A stretch of 64,000 nt of DNA from Nannocystis sp. (GTDB lineage Bacteria > Myxococcota_A > Polyangia > Nannocystales > Nannocystaceae). A model generated the notes under the pieces. That model saw only the letters and a program-made list of their open reading frames with translations. It made no database searches and had not been told where the DNA came from. Positions within the stretch are counted from its first letter, which is position 1, and each line of letters starts with the position of its first letter. The stretch is from contig NZ_JADJNN010000004.1 in assembly GCF_016714285.1 (NCBI RefSeq), forward strand, positions 518,456 to 582,455, read 5' to 3'. Of the stretch, positions 1 to 14,461 are shown piece by piece. A program made the position numbers and the translations under genes.

Positions 1-591
1 GTGGACGCCCGTCAGCACGACCTCGGGGACACCGGCGGCGATCAGCGCCCGCAGCTGGGCGCGGGCCTCGGCGAGCGGGAGGCTGCTGCTGCGCCCGCGC
101 ACCTGCGGGACGATGCAGAAGCTGCAGCGGTAGTCGCAGCCGTCCTGGATCTTGAGGTAGGCCCGACTGCGCCGGGGGTCGGCGGCGGGCTGCAGACGGG
201 CGATCCGCTGGCGCCGGGCGAGGTCGACGGCGGCGACGTGCACGCGATCGTCGCCTGTCCCGAGGGCCAGCTCGAGGAAGCGCTCCTTCTCGCGGTTGCC
301 GAGCACGCGCGAGACCTCGGGCATGGCCGCGAGCGCGTCAGGGTCGGCGGTGGCCATGCAGCCGGTGACGACGATGCGGGCGCCAGGACGCTGCCGGGCC
401 GCGCGGCGCACCAGCTGGCGGGTGTCGGCGTCGGCGTCGTGGGTGATCGTGCAGCTGTTGACGACGTAGAGGTCGGCGGCGCGGTCGTCGAAGCCGACGA
501 CCTCGTGCCCGGCGGCGCGGACGACCCGCTCGAGCGCGTCGGTCTCGAACTGGTTCAGTCGGCAGCCGAGCGTGGCGAAGGCGACGCGCAT
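1..591 (-). CDS. mtaB: MtaB-like tRNA methylthiotransferase, N-terminal part (runs off left edge)
   Basis: The 197 visible residues are the N-terminal half of a MiaB/MtaB-type radical-SAM methylthiotransferase. These enzymes add a methylthio group to modified adenosine-37 of tRNA (t6A-37 for MtaB) using two 4Fe-4S clusters. Seen: the UPF0004 cysteines C10 (LGCRLNQFETD), C47 (NSCTIT) and C78 (TGCMA), then the radical-SAM triad C152, C156 and C159 (DGCDYRCSFCIVPQVRG). GCRLNQFETD favours MtaB over MiaB. The ATG at 591 lies 4 nt beyond the kinase stop on the same strand, so the two may be co-transcribed. Residues about 107-113 (LELALGTG) are encoded by a copy of the dispersed hairpin (253-272). 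The C-terminal part, including any TRAM domain, is outside the window. Confidence 0.9.
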   Translation of the reverse strand, partial: MRVAFATLGCRLNQFETDALERVVRAAGHEVVGFDDRAADLYVVNSCTITHDADADTRQLVRRAARQRPGARIVVTGCMATADPDALAAMPEVSRVLGNREKERFLELALGTGDDRVHVAAVDLARRQRIARLQPAADPRRSRAYLKIQDGCDYRCSFCIVPQVRGRSSSLPLAEARAQLRALIAAGVPEVVLTGVH

Positions 592-595
592 CGCG

Positions 596-4000
<3,405 letters not shown>

Positions 4001-4172
4001 CGGACTGGCAGCACGCTAGCACGGTGCTCGCGGGCGGAAAAGCTGAACACTTCCTCGCCGGGGCGGCGCTCTGACCCGGTTTTGCGGGGTCTTTTGCCGG
4101 CTTGTTGCGGGCCAGCCCGTGCGCGTGTGTGGGCGAGTATGAGGCAGCACGGCGAGGTTTTGGGCCCCGGCG

Positions 4173-4712
4173 TCACATTTGCAGCGATCTCCAGGTGCCG
4201 GGGGCGAGGCCCTCGAGGTCCCAGTCGGCGAGCGACCAGCGCACGAGGCGGAGCGTCGGGAAGCCGACCGCGGCGGTCATGCGCCGGACTTGCCGGTTGC
4301 GGCCCTCGTGCAGGACCAGCTCGAGCCAGGTCGTCGGGATCGCGGCGCGGAAGCGGATCGGCGGATCGCGGGGCCACAGCGAGGGGGGCGCGATCACTCG
4401 GGCGCCTGCCGGAGCGGTCCAGCCGTCGCGCAGCTCGAGGCCGTCGGCGAGGCGCGCGATCGCGGCGGCGTCGGGGATCCCCTCGACCTGCGCCCAGTAG
4501 GTCTTGGCCTGCTTGTGCCGCGGATCGCTGAGGCGGTGCTGCAGGCGTCCGTCGTCGGTGAGGACGACGAGGCCCTCGCTGTCGGCGTCGAGGCGGCCGC
4601 AGGGGTACACGTTGGCGACGGGGATGTAGTCGGCGAGGGTGGCCCGACCGGCGGCGTCGGTGAAGCGCGTCTGCACTCCGAAGGGCTTGTTGAAGAGGAC
4701 GATGGTGGCCAC
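4173..4712 (-). CDS. rluE: RluE-like 23S rRNA pseudouridine synthase
   Basis: A 179-residue RsuA/RluE-family pseudouridine synthase, lacking an S4 domain as RluE does. Seen: FNKPFGVQTRFTD at the start, catalytic-Asp motif GRLDADSEGLVVLT, LPAGA-equivalent region, LWPRDPPIR, and the C-terminal EGRNRQVRRMTAAVGFPTLRL, which follow E. coli RluE closely. RluE converts U2457 of 23S rRNA in E. coli; the target here is inferred. I chose the GTG at 4712 because homology begins at ATIVLFNKP. The upstream in-frame codons to 4937 give about 75 residues without family resemblance and overlap the start of the divergent acyl-CoA dehydrogenase gene. Confidence 0.88.
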   Translation of the reverse strand: MATIVLFNKPFGVQTRFTDAAGRATLADYIPVANVYPCGRLDADSEGLVVLTDDGRLQHRLSDPRHKQAKTYWAQVEGIPDAAAIARLADGLELRDGWTAPAGARVIAPPSLWPRDPPIRFRAAIPTTWLELVLHEGRNRQVRRMTAAVGFPTLRLVRWSLADWDLEGLAPGTWRSLQM

Positions 4713-4847
4713 GGCGCTTCGGGCTCCGGCTGCAGCTGGGCCGCAGCTGGGCTGTGGCGCGGCAAGCGTGCACTTGTAGCCCGCGCGCGGCAAGACCAGC
4801 GCGCGCGGCCACTGGACGCCCCTGGCAATGCGAAGTATGCAGGCTGG

Positions 4848-6652
4848 GTGAGCAGCACCAGTTTCGCCGTCGATCTGCAGGACATCCACTTCGTACTGTT
4901 TGACCAGCTGGAGATGCAGCGAAAGCTGGGCCAGCACGGCCGCTACGCCGAGCTCGACCGCGACGTATACGAGGCGACGCTGGCCGAGGCGAAGCGGCTG
5001 GCAGAGGAGGTGCTGGGGCCGATCAACAAGACCGGGGACCGCGTCGGCTGCAAGCTCGACGGCGACGGCAACGTGACCACGCCGCCGGGCTACAAGGAGG
5101 CGTGGAAGATCATGGCGGAGGGCGGCTGGGTGGCGGTGTCGGCCCCGAGCGAGCTCGGCGGCGGCGGCATGCCGTTCACGATGGCGATGATCGTGAACGA
5201 GATCCTGTGCGGCGCCTCGATGGCGTTCATGATGTATCCGGGGCTCACGGCCGGGGCGGCGCGGGTGATCTTGAGCACGCGCCGGAGCGGCTGCGGGTGC
5301 CCTTCGCGGGCAACATGTTCAGCGGCAAGTGGGGCGGGACGATGTGTCTCACCGAGGCGGGCGCGGGCAGCTCGGTCGGCGACAACCGCTGCAAGGCGAC
5401 GCCGACCGACGACCCCGAGGTCTACCTGCTCGAGGGTGAGAAGATCTTCATCAGCGGCGGCGACCAGGACCTCACCGAGAACATCTGCCACCTGGTGCTC
5501 GCGCGCACGCCCAACGCGGGCCGCGGGACCAAGGGGCTCAGCCTGTTCGTGGTCCCCAAGTACCTGACCGATGAGACAGGTGCGCTCGGCGCCCGCAACG
5601 GCGCGCACGTGCTGGGCATCGAGCACAAGATGGGCATCCACGGCAACGCGACCTGCACGCTCGGGCTCGGCTCGCGCGGGCCGTGCAAGGGCTTCCTCGT
5701 CGGGCAGGAGAACCAGGGCATCGAGCTGATGTTCCTGATGATGAACGAGGCGCGCATCGGCGTGGCGGCGCAGGGCCAGGCGATCGCGGCGGCGGCGTAC
5801 GGCTTCGCGCGAACCTACGCGAAGGACCGCGTGCAGGGCCAGGCGCTGCAGAGCGGCAAGAACCCGGACGCGCCCCCGGTGGCGATCGTGCAGCACCCGG
5901 ATGTGCGGCGGATGTTGATGCTGCAGAAGGTGTACAGCGAGACGATGCGCTCGCTGCTGTGCAAGCTGGCGCTGGACTTCGACCTGATGCACGAGTCCGC
6001 CGACGCGGCCGAGCGCGAGCGCCTGAAGGGTCGGGTCGACCTGTGGACACCGATCGTAAAGGCGACCTGCACGGACCTCGGCTTCGAGGTCGCCACGCTG
6101 GCGGTGCAGACCTACGGCGGCTACGGCTACATCGGCGAGTACCCTGTCGAGCAGCTGGTGCGCGACGCCAAGATCGCGTCGATCTACGAGGGCACGAACG
6201 GGATCCAGGCGATGGACCTGGTCGGCCGCAAGCTGCGGGTCGGCGGCGGGGCGCTGTTCATCGAGTGGATGAACGCGGCCAACGCGACGCTCGCCGAGGC
6301 GGCGGCGGCGGGCCTGGGCGCGGCCGCGGAGGCGCTCGGCAAGGCGGTGCAGATGCTCGCCGGCTCGGCGATGCACCTGGCGGGGCTCGGCAAGGCGCGC
6401 AAGGTCGAGGCGGCGATGCTGCAGGCCTCGCCCTTCCTGCGGATGTTCGGCACGGTGCTCCTGGGGATGGAGGCGATCGAGCAGGCGATGGTCGCCCGTC
6501 GCCTCGCGGGCGAGCGCGGCGAGTCAGCGCTGTTCACGGGCAAGCAGCGCAACCTCGAGTTCTTCGTCGCTACCCTGCTGCCGCAGGCGATCGCGCTCGG
6601 CAAGACCGTGCAGTCCGGCGACGAGAGCTGCCTCGACCCGTCGCTGTTTTGA
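4848..6652 (+). CDS. Acyl-CoA dehydrogenase (600-residue class), frame-interrupted
   Basis: A flavin acyl-CoA dehydrogenase of the long FadE5/AcdA-like class, about 601 residues once the frame is repaired. It would oxidise acyl-CoA to enoyl-CoA in the cytoplasm. The first part (GTG at 4848; FAVDLQDIHFVLFDQLEMQ) reads to about 5275 in one frame. The rest (PFAGNMFSGKWGGTMCLTEAGAGSSV, then IYEGTNGIQAMDLVGRKL near 6180) is in another. One base is missing at about 5272-5278, where the text passes from AARVI to EHAPERL. Both halves are otherwise perfectly conserved, so a sequencing deletion is likelier than a true pseudogene. The catalytic Glu is expected in YEGTNGIQ. The last codons (SCLDPSLF-stop) are duplicated downstream. 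Substrate cannot be told from sequence. Confidence 0.88.
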
Positions 6653-6750
6653 GCGGCCGCGCGGAGGCGCAGAGCTGCCTCGACCCGTCGCTGTTTTGAG
6701 CGGCCGCGTGAGGCCTCGACCCGTCGCTGTTTGAGCGGCCGCGTGAGGCG
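6626..6750 (+). repeat. Triplicated 3' end of the acyl-CoA dehydrogenase gene
   Basis: The end of the coding sequence, including the stop codon and following GC-rich bases (core ctcgacccgtcgctgtttt, then gagcggccgcg), occurs three times: about 6626-6661, 6673-6708 and 6713-6750, with offsets of 47 and about 35 bp. Copies two and three still encode CLDPSLF-like peptides in one frame but have no gene attached. The third copy has lost one T of the T-run. Confidence 0.9.
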
Positions 6751-6776
6751 CTGCGCTACGACCCGAGCCCGCGGGC

Positions 6777-8321
6777 TCAGCCTGCGGGGGCCCAGGTGCC
6801 AGTGAGGCCGTCGGGGCAGATGGCGGTGAACTGGTCGACGGGGACCAGGGAGGTCCCGTCGTCGGCGAGGCCGAAGGCGACGAGATCGCCGCAGATGGTC
6901 CCGTCGGAGCGGTAGTCGAGCGGGCCGCTGGCGCCGACGACGTCGATCGTCTTGCCGGCCTTGATCTCGGCGATGGCGGCCTTGACGAAGGTGGCCGGCG
7001 GGTCGCCGAAGGACACGGCGGTGCTGGTGGCGTCGTTGAGGCGGCTCATGGCGCTGCGGATCGCCAGGCCGGTGATGGTGTCGGAGCCGTTATGGGCGCT
7101 CATGCCGAGCAGAGTGACCATCGCGGCGTCGTACGCGAGTCCGGCCTCGACGCGGGTCGCGGCGGCGCCGATGCGGGCCTTCACGGCGGCGTAGTTGGCG
7201 GTCTCGAGGTTCGGACCGATCGCCCGCAGGTTGGGGAGCAGGCTGGTGTCGGGGGACTTGGTGATGGCGGCGAAGGAGCGCTCGGCGACGTAGACGCGGG
7301 TCGGCCACGGCTTGCCGCTCTCTTTGTAGTGCGCGAGCAGGTCGGCGACCTCGGCCCCGCCGAGGACGATGAGGACGTCGGTGTCGCCGAAGCTGTCGAG
7401 CTTGGCCTTGCCGTCCTCGAGGTCGCGGTACGAGGAGATGACCTGGCTGCTGACCTCGGGGATGCGGTTGATCTCGCCGGCCTTCTTGTCGGTGGCGAGC
7501 GCGTAGTACATCGCGTAGCCGTAGTCGTCGAGGATGAACAACAGGGTGACCTTGGGCGAGGCGGTGCTGAAGGTGTCGGCGTCGATCTCGTGCTTGAGGT
7601 AGGTGCCGAAGGCCCGGCCCTGGATCGTGACGCTCACGTTCGACTGCCAGATGAGGTCGCTCGAGTCGCTGAAGTCGAGCGGGATCGCGGCGGTGGGGCT
7701 GTTGGTGTAGGCCAGCACGCCGTTGATGACGCTGACCTTCTCGGCGACGCGGGTGAACTCGTCGTCGGCGAGCGGGCCGAGGATCGCGGGGACGTTGAGG
7801 GTCTGGCCGAGGTGCTTGGCGGCCGACTCGGCGGTGGTGACCGAGCCGGCGGAGTCGCAGGGGATGATCGCCACCTGCTTGTTGTCGTGGAGGCTGCCGC
7901 CGCCGTCGTGGAAGTCGTTGAGGGCCTGGACGAAGGCGGCCTCGGCGGCGAGGCCGAGCTCCTTCTCCTCGCCGCTCTTGTCGACGATCGAGCCGATGAA
8001 CACGACGTCGTCGCTGGGCTTGCCGCCGGCGTAGATGGGCGCGGCGCACTGCGCGTTGGTGGTGGCCGCACACGCGCCCGAGAGGCCGCAGATGAACTCC
8101 TCGCCGAGGCCGGCGCACTGCGAGTTGGAGCTGCACTTGCGCGGCTCGCACTGGGCCGCGACGCAGTGCATCGGCTTGTTGTCGACGAAGAAGTCGCTGC
8201 AGTCGCTGTCGTTGCGGCACTCGGTGAAGTCGAGGACCGCGGAGCAGGCGCCCGCGACCAGCCCGAGCCCGGCGGCCAGAGACAGCAAGAGGACGCTACG
8301 GAGGGAGGTGAGCGATGACAT
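6777..8321 (-). CDS. Lipoprotein with periplasmic-binding (LivK/leucine-binding-like) fold
   Basis: 514 residues with a lipoprotein signal peptide (VLLLSLAAGLGLVAGAC, Cys about 26). A Cys-rich segment follows (about residues 35-95, twelve Cys, CRNDSDC, C.PRKCSSNSQC), as in many myxobacterial surface proteins. The remainder resembles type-I periplasmic binding proteins of branched-chain amino-acid transporters: FIGSIVDKSGEEKELGLAAEAAFVQALND, AILGPLADDEFTRV, VAYTNSPTAA-like and GLAYDAAMVTLLGM. No permease or ATPase genes adjoin, so a sensing or ligand-capture role beside the upstream kinase gene is a fair inference. It begins 1 bp after the stop of the TPR gene (stop 8323, start 8321), which makes an operon likely. 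The ATG follows a ggaggt-type ribosome site. Confidence 0.8.
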   Translation of the reverse strand: MSSLTSLRSVLLLSLAAGLGLVAGACSAVLDFTECRNDSDCSDFFVDNKPMHCVAAQCEPRKCSSNSQCAGLGEEFICGLSGACAATTNAQCAAPIYAGGKPSDDVVFIGSIVDKSGEEKELGLAAEAAFVQALNDFHDGGGSLHDNKQVAIIPCDSAGSVTTAESAAKHLGQTLNVPAILGPLADDEFTRVAEKVSVINGVLAYTNSPTAAIPLDFSDSSDLIWQSNVSVTIQGRAFGTYLKHEIDADTFSTASPKVTLLFILDDYGYAMYYALATDKKAGEINRIPEVSSQVISSYRDLEDGKAKLDSFGDTDVLIVLGGAEVADLLAHYKESGKPWPTRVYVAERSFAAITKSPDTSLLPNLRAIGPNLETANYAAVKARIGAAATRVEAGLAYDAAMVTLLGMSAHNGSDTITGLAIRSAMSRLNDATSTAVSFGDPPATFVKAAIAEIKAGKTIDVVGASGPLDYRSDGTICGDLVAFGLADDGTSLVPVDQFTAICPDGLTGTWAPAG

Positions 8322-8322
8322 G

Positions 8323-9258
8323 TTAAAACCGGTGGGTGAAGCCGAGGCCGACGTGGGTCGGCGAGACCTGGGGCTGCAGCGCCTGGGCGGCCCGGGACTT
8401 GCGGACCGCGGGGACGATGAGGAGGACGATGCCGACGGCCGCGATGACGCCGCCCGCGATGAACAGGCCGTCGGCGGTGGCCGCGAGCGAGCGGCCGCGG
8501 GTGGCCGCGGTCTCCTTTTCGGGGAGGGTCTTGGCGGCGACGAAGTCGTTGTGGGCGCCGCGAGCGACGCCGCCAGCGATGGCCCCGCCGATCACCAGGG
8601 CGGCGCCGGTGCCGAGCATGACGCCGCCGATCGGTCGCAGCAGGCGGCCGGACTTTCCGGGCTTGCTGTCGGTCGGGGGCGGGTTGTTGGCGGGCGGCTG
8701 CGGGCCGACGACGGGTGCGGGCTCCGTGACGGGAGCGGGCTCGGCCGGCTTGGGCTTGTTGCGGTTCTTCTCCTTCTCGCGGATCTCGACGATCGTTCGC
8801 AGCATCTGCAGGCGGGTGACGGCCTTCTCGCGGTCCTTGAGCTCGAGGCTCTCGTCGGCGATGAACTTCTCGTAGTAGCCGATCGCGGCCTCCGCGTTCT
8901 GGGCCTCCTCGTAGATGCGGCCGATGTTGAAGAGGATCGCCGGCTCGGGCTGGACGGCGTAGGCGCGCTCGAACAGGGCGACGGCGCCGGCGTAGTCCTT
9001 GTCCTTGAACTTGGCGGTGGCCTGGCCGACGAGGGTGTCGAAGGTCTCGGTCTCGCCGCCAGAGCTGGCGGGTGCGGCCGGTGTGGCCGGGGCTGCCAGT
9101 GTGGCCGTGGCCGCCGGCGCGTACGCGTACGCGACGAGGCCGGTCGTGGTCAGCGAGCCCATGGAGATGTTGCGGTGGACCGGGAGCGAGGCGGCCTTGG
9201 CGTCCGCGCTCGACGCGAGGAGCGAAGCGGCCAGGAGCGTGGCGACGAATCTGTGCAT
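8323..9258 (-). CDS. TPR-containing membrane-associated protein
   Basis: About 311 residues: an N-terminal signal or anchor (MHRFVATLLAASLLASSADA), then two or three TPR-like helical pairs at about 75-160 (AKFKDKDYAGAVALFERAYAVQP; ILFNIGRIYEEAQNAEAAIGYYEKF). A Lys/Pro-rich linker follows (about 185-220), then two Gly/Ala/Ile-rich hydrophobic segments (GGVMLGTGAALVIGGAIAG and GLFIAGGVIAAVGIVLLIV). This layout is common in myxobacterial operons next to Pkn2-type kinases, usually annotated only as TPR proteins. I prefer the ATG at 9258 to a GTG at 9267; both give a signal peptide. It lies between the kinase gene (73 bp upstream) and the binding-protein lipoprotein gene (1 bp downstream), so the three probably form one transcript. 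Confidence 0.78.
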   Translation of the reverse strand: MHRFVATLLAASLLASSADAKAASLPVHRNISMGSLTTTGLVAYAYAPAATATLAAPATPAAPASSGGETETFDTLVGQATAKFKDKDYAGAVALFERAYAVQPEPAILFNIGRIYEEAQNAEAAIGYYEKFIADESLELKDREKAVTRLQMLRTIVEIREKEKNRNKPKPAEPAPVTEPAPVVGPQPPANNPPPTDSKPGKSGRLLRPIGGVMLGTGAALVIGGAIAGGVARGAHNDFVAAKTLPEKETAATRGRSLAATADGLFIAGGVIAAVGIVLLIVPAVRKSRAAQALQPQVSPTHVGLGFTHRF

Positions 9259-9331
9259 GGCGATCACGAGGGCGGGCGGAGGGCGAGCGGGGGGTCAGCG
9301 AGAGGCCAGCGAAACGCGAGTGGAGGGCGGT

Positions 9332-11531
9332 CTACTTGCCGCGCTTGATCGGCATCAGCATGTCGTCGTCGTCGGGCTTGGGCTTGGGCTTGGGCTTGAT
9401 CGGCGGCGGGTCGCTGACGGTGGGCGGGGGCTTCTTGGTGGGCGGGGGGGTCGTCGTCGGGCCGCGCTTGGTCGGGGGCGTGACGGCGGACCGGGGCTCG
9501 AGCGGGATCTTGAGGGTCTCGTCCTTGCCGGCGGTGACCGGGTACGTGGTGGTGTAGTTGCGGTAGCCGTCGGCCTTGACGATCAGCTGGTGCTTGCCGA
9601 CGGTGAGCGGGTGGGTGATCGGCGTGACGCCGATCTCGGCGCCGTCGATGCTGACGGTGGCGGTGACGTCGTCGACGGTGAAGGTGACGAGGGCGAAGTT
9701 GGCGTCGCCGACGAGGGCCCGGATGCGGGCGGTGGCCTCGGCGTTGCCGGCGTCGGTGTCGAGCACGCTGCGGTAGATCTTGAGGGCGGAGACCTTGTCG
9801 CCGCTCTGTTCGAAGCCGCGGCCGCTGGCGAGCATGCGCGAGGTCTCGAGGCGGACGCTGAGCTCCGTGGCGCGGACCATCAGCGGCGGGTAGCGCTTGA
9901 AGTCCTCCTCGTAGGCGTCGAGCATGCGCTGGGCCTGGCTGAACTTGCCGTCGTCGACCAGGTTCTCGGCCGAGCTGAGGAGGTCGTCGAAGCGGGCCTC
10001 GCTGTCCTCGCCGTCGCCGCCGCGGGTGTCGGCGCCGCGGACGTCGTTGGCGTCCGGGGTCGGGGTCTCGTCGCCGCGGCTGGTGAACGCGAACAGGGCC
10101 AGGCAGATCACAGCGAAGCCGGCGGCGCCGCCGTAAATGATGTTGCGTCGGCGCTCGAGGGCCTGCTGTTGCTGGTTGCCGACGAGCACGACGGTGCGGC
10201 CGTCCTGGACCTGGAACACCGAGGAGTTGTCGACGGCGATGCCCTGGGCCTTGAGCTGGTCGGCGAGGGCCGCGTTGCTGAACATCGGCGGCAGGGTGCT
10301 GGGGCGGCTGTCGCGGAGCGCCCCGGCGCCCATATTGCCAGCCATATTGCCAGCCATGTTGCCAGCCATATTGCCAGCCATGTTGCCAGCCATATTGCCG
10401 GCGTTGCCGCCCATGTTGCCGCCCATGTTGTTGAGGCTCCCGCTGTTGATCGCGGGCATGACGTTGGGCGGCATGGTGGCGGACACCGAGACAGGCGCGG
10501 CGTCGCGGTCGCGGCCGAAGCTGCCGACCTGGATCTCGTGGGCGGCGAGGACGGGCTTGCTGCGCTCGCCGGTCGGGTCGCGCGGCTCCTCTTGTTGCTG
10601 CTGGGTGTCGGCGGTCTCCTCGGACTTGGGCTGGGCCCGCGGGAGGCGGAACATCGAGAAGGGGACCTGGTCGATCAGGCCCTCGACGACCTCGTTGGCG
10701 TCGCGTGGGCGACGCTCGCGGGACTTCTCCATGCAGCGGGCGATGAGGTCGAGCACGCCCTCGGGGACGCCGTGGTCGGCGGGCAGGATGTCGACCAGCG
10801 GGGTGGCCTTCTCGTGGACGTGCTTGTAGAGCACGGAGGCGTCGTTGTCGGCCTGGAAGGGCATGACGCCGGAGAGCATGAAGTAGAACAGGATGCCGAC
10901 GGCGTACACGTCGACGCGCTGGTCGACCTTCTCGCCGAGGATCTGCTCCGGCGACAGGCAGGTGGGCGTGCCGAGGACGTTCTGCTTGGTGATGTCGGAC
11001 GAGCCGGGAGACCAGCTTGGCGAGGCCGAAGTCGAGGATCTTGACGTAGTTGGCCCGGCCCTGGCGCTCGCAGAGCATGATGTTGGCGGGCTTGATGTCG
11101 CGGTGGATGATGCCGCGCGAGTGGGCCTCGCCGAGGCCCTTGAGCACCTGGGCGGCGATCGGGACGAAGTCGGCGAGGCCGAGGCGGGTGCGCTTGCGGA
11201 CGAAGCGGTCGAGGGTGTCGCCCGAGACATTCTCCATCACGATGAAGGCGCGGCCGTCGACGCGGCCGAAGTCGTGGATGGTGACGATGTTGGGGTGCTG
11301 GAGGCTGCTGAGGCCGCGGGCCTCGCGTTCGAAGCGGGCCAGGGCCTCGGCGTCGCCGATCCAGTCGGGGGCGAGGACCTTGAGGACGACCTGGCGGTTC
11401 AGATCGATCTGGGTGGCCTGGTAGACGACCCCCATCCCGCCGCGACCGAGCCGTCGCTCGATCAGGTAGCGGCGCGCGAAGGTCTGCCCCAACAGGGGGT
11501 CTGCTTGCGGGTGGTCGTCCGTGTTGCTCAT
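9332..11531 (-). CDS. Ser/Thr protein kinase with PEGA domain, frame-interrupted
   Basis: A Hanks-type kinase of about 732 residues. The first part (ATG 11531, MSNTDDHPQ) carries the glycine loop LGRGGMGVVYQA, HRDIKPAN near 142 and DFGLAKLVS near 162. The frame then breaks at about 11003-11010, and the rest (SSDITKQNVLGTPTCLSPEQILGE onward) is in the next frame. The length is one base over a multiple of three, fitting two undercalls in adjacent C and G runs (SPGSSD expected). Downstream features are an NMAG tetrapeptide repeat, one TM helix at about 460-482 (GGAAGFAVICLALFAF), TPR-like helices, and a PEGA domain at about 613-680 (VSIDGAEIGVTPI, LKIPLEPR). PEGA domains are usually extracytoplasmic. 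It is divergent from the aminopeptidase gene across 232 bp and first in the kinase/TPR/lipoprotein operon. Confidence 0.87.
10328..10432 (-). repeat. In-frame 12-nt tandem repeat (Asn-Met-Ala-Gly)
   Basis: About eight copies of a 12-nt unit encode NMAG/NMGG tetrapeptides in the juxtamembrane linker of the PEGA kinase. Copies alternate between two near-identical versions (catattgccagc and catgttgccagc). The period is four codons, so changes in copy number would keep the frame. Confidence 0.85.
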
Positions 11532-11763
11532 GAGGTCGCTCGGGTCGCGAATCGCGGTGGAGGCCGCTGCGAGGCCCCTGAGGGCGAGGAGAGGCGTGAC
11601 GTTAACACACCTTGGCCCGCAGGGGCGCATCTTCGGCGCGGGCCGACCCTATCACGCACGGGAGTTGTCCGGGATTTTCTGCACGAAACCACGGGACTGC
11701 GGTGCAGCAGGCGGGCCTTGTGCGGCACCCAACCCCCAGGGCTCTTCGGGCATACTGCCGACC

Positions 11764-13254
<1,491 letters not shown>

Positions 13255-13268
13255 CAGGAGGAGGCGCG

Positions 13269-13955
13269 ATGTATTACGGGAGCAGCTGGTCGTTGCCGGG
13301 CTCGTGGGCGTCGGTGCTCTGCGACGAGACGAGCAAGCCGTACTTCACGGAGCTGATGGAGTTCGTCAACGCGGAGCGCGAGCAGGGCGTGGTGTTCCCG
13401 TCCGAGGAGGACATGTTCCGCGCCTTCGAGCTGACACCCTTCGAGCAGGTGCGGGTGGTGCTGCTCGGGCAGGACCCGTACCACGACGAGGGCCAGGCGC
13501 ACGGGCTGTGCTTCTCGGTGCTGCCCGGAACCAAGCCGCCGCCGTCGCTGGCCAACATCTTCAAGGAGCTGGAGGCCGACCAGGGCCACGCGCCGCCGGG
13601 CCACGGACACCTCGAGCGCTGGGCCTCGCAGGGGGTGCTGATGCTCAACACGGTGCTGACGGTCCGCGCCCACGCGCCTGGGTCGCACAAGAACAAGGGC
13701 TGGGAGAAGTTCACCGACGCGGTGATCAAGACCCTCGGCGCGCGCGACGAGCCGATGGTGTTCGCGCTGTGGGGGGACTTCGCGAAGAAGAAGGCGAGCC
13801 TGGTCGACCGCGAGCGCCACCGAGTGGTGTTCGCGCCGCATCCTTCGCCGATCATCGGCAAGGGGCCCAAATTCGCGGGGAGCCGGCCGTTCTCGGCGAT
13901 CAATGCGGCGCTCGAGGAGCTCGGCTGCGCGGGGATTGACTGGGACCTCGGGTAG
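13269..13955 (+). CDS. ung: Uracil-DNA glycosylase (family 1)
   Basis: 228 residues, the standard length for family-1 UDG, which removes uracil from DNA at the start of base-excision repair. Seen: the water-activating motif VVLLGQDPYHDEGQAHGLCFSV (GQDPYH near 67), PPSLANIFKEL, the ASQGVLMLNTVLTVR block and the minor-groove motif HPSPIIG near 191. All key residues are intact. The ATG at 13269 sits 5 nt after a near-perfect Shine-Dalgarno sequence (aggaggagg, 13256-13264). The gene follows the aminopeptidase gene closely and ends about 55 bp before the inverted-repeat element. Confidence 0.94.
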   Translation: MYYGSSWSLPGSWASVLCDETSKPYFTELMEFVNAEREQGVVFPSEEDMFRAFELTPFEQVRVVLLGQDPYHDEGQAHGLCFSVLPGTKPPPSLANIFKELEADQGHAPPGHGHLERWASQGVLMLNTVLTVRAHAPGSHKNKGWEKFTDAVIKTLGARDEPMVFALWGDFAKKKASLVDRERHRVVFAPHPSPIIGKGPKFAGSRPFSAINAALEELGCAGIDWDLG

Positions 13956-14083
13956 CGTTGATCGCGGTCGTGGATCGGTGCGCGTGTTGGGTGCGTGCGT
14001 GGTCGGGGATCGCGGGGCGAGCACGCGATCCACGGCGGGCGGGGCCCGGGGCAGGGTCCCTCGCGACGGCGGCGCCCCCCGCC

Positions 14084-14099
14084 GGGGGGGGGGGGGGGG
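14084..14099 (+). repeat. Poly-G tract, 16 nt
   Basis: Sixteen consecutive G directly after a C6 run and the left inverted repeat. It is not in a supported gene. The length may be misestimated by sequencing. Confidence 0.9.
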
Positions 14100-14162
14100 C
14101 GCCCGCTTGTCGATCCGCGGGGAACCTTCGTCGGGACCACAACGGGCGACGCGAATGACTGG

Positions 14163-14461
14163 CTGTCCTTCGGGACAGCATGCCCGCGAAGTCGCTACAG
14201 GGGCGACCGAAGCTGTCCGTTGGGACAGCATGCCGCCGAACCCGCGAGCGGGCGACAGCAGCTGTCCTTCGGGACAGCATGCCCACGCACCCGCATGCGG
14301 GGCGACAGCAGCTGTCCTTCGGGACAGCATGCCCGCGAACCCGCTACCGGGGCGACAGCGTGCTGTCCTTCGGGACAGCATGCCCACGAACCCGCTACCG
14401 GGGCGACAGCAGCTGTCCTTCGGGACAGCATGCCTGCGAACCCACAAGCGGGGCGCAGACG
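14163..14461. repeat. Six-unit hairpin array (49-51 bp period)
   Basis: Units begin at 14163, 14213, 14262, 14312, 14363 and 14413. Each starts with a perfect 6-bp stem closed by a TTCG loop (ctgtccttcgggacag; unit 2 has cgtt), then gcatgcc, then a second smaller stem: CCCGC-GA-GCGGG in unit 2, CCCGC-AT-GCGGG in unit 3, CCCG-CTAC-CGGG in units 4 and 5. The second stem varies while pairing is mostly kept; units 1 and 6 are decayed. As RNA, C(UUCG)G is an exceptionally stable tetraloop. The spacers resemble one another, so this is not a CRISPR array. Confidence 0.88.

Noticed and set aside
4848..6652. True pseudogene of acyl-CoA dehydrogenase
   Set aside because: Only one base is missing and both parts are fully conserved; the same defect recurs in several unrelated genes, pointing to the assembly.
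9332..11531. Two separate genes, a kinase fragment and a PEGA protein
   Set aside because: The activation segment (LGTPTCLSPEQ) continues directly across the frame change and no start codon with a ribosome site lies at the break.
14163..14461. CRISPR array
   Set aside because: The would-be spacers are variants of one sequence and themselves palindromic, the repeat is only 16-23 bp, and no cas gene is present in the window.
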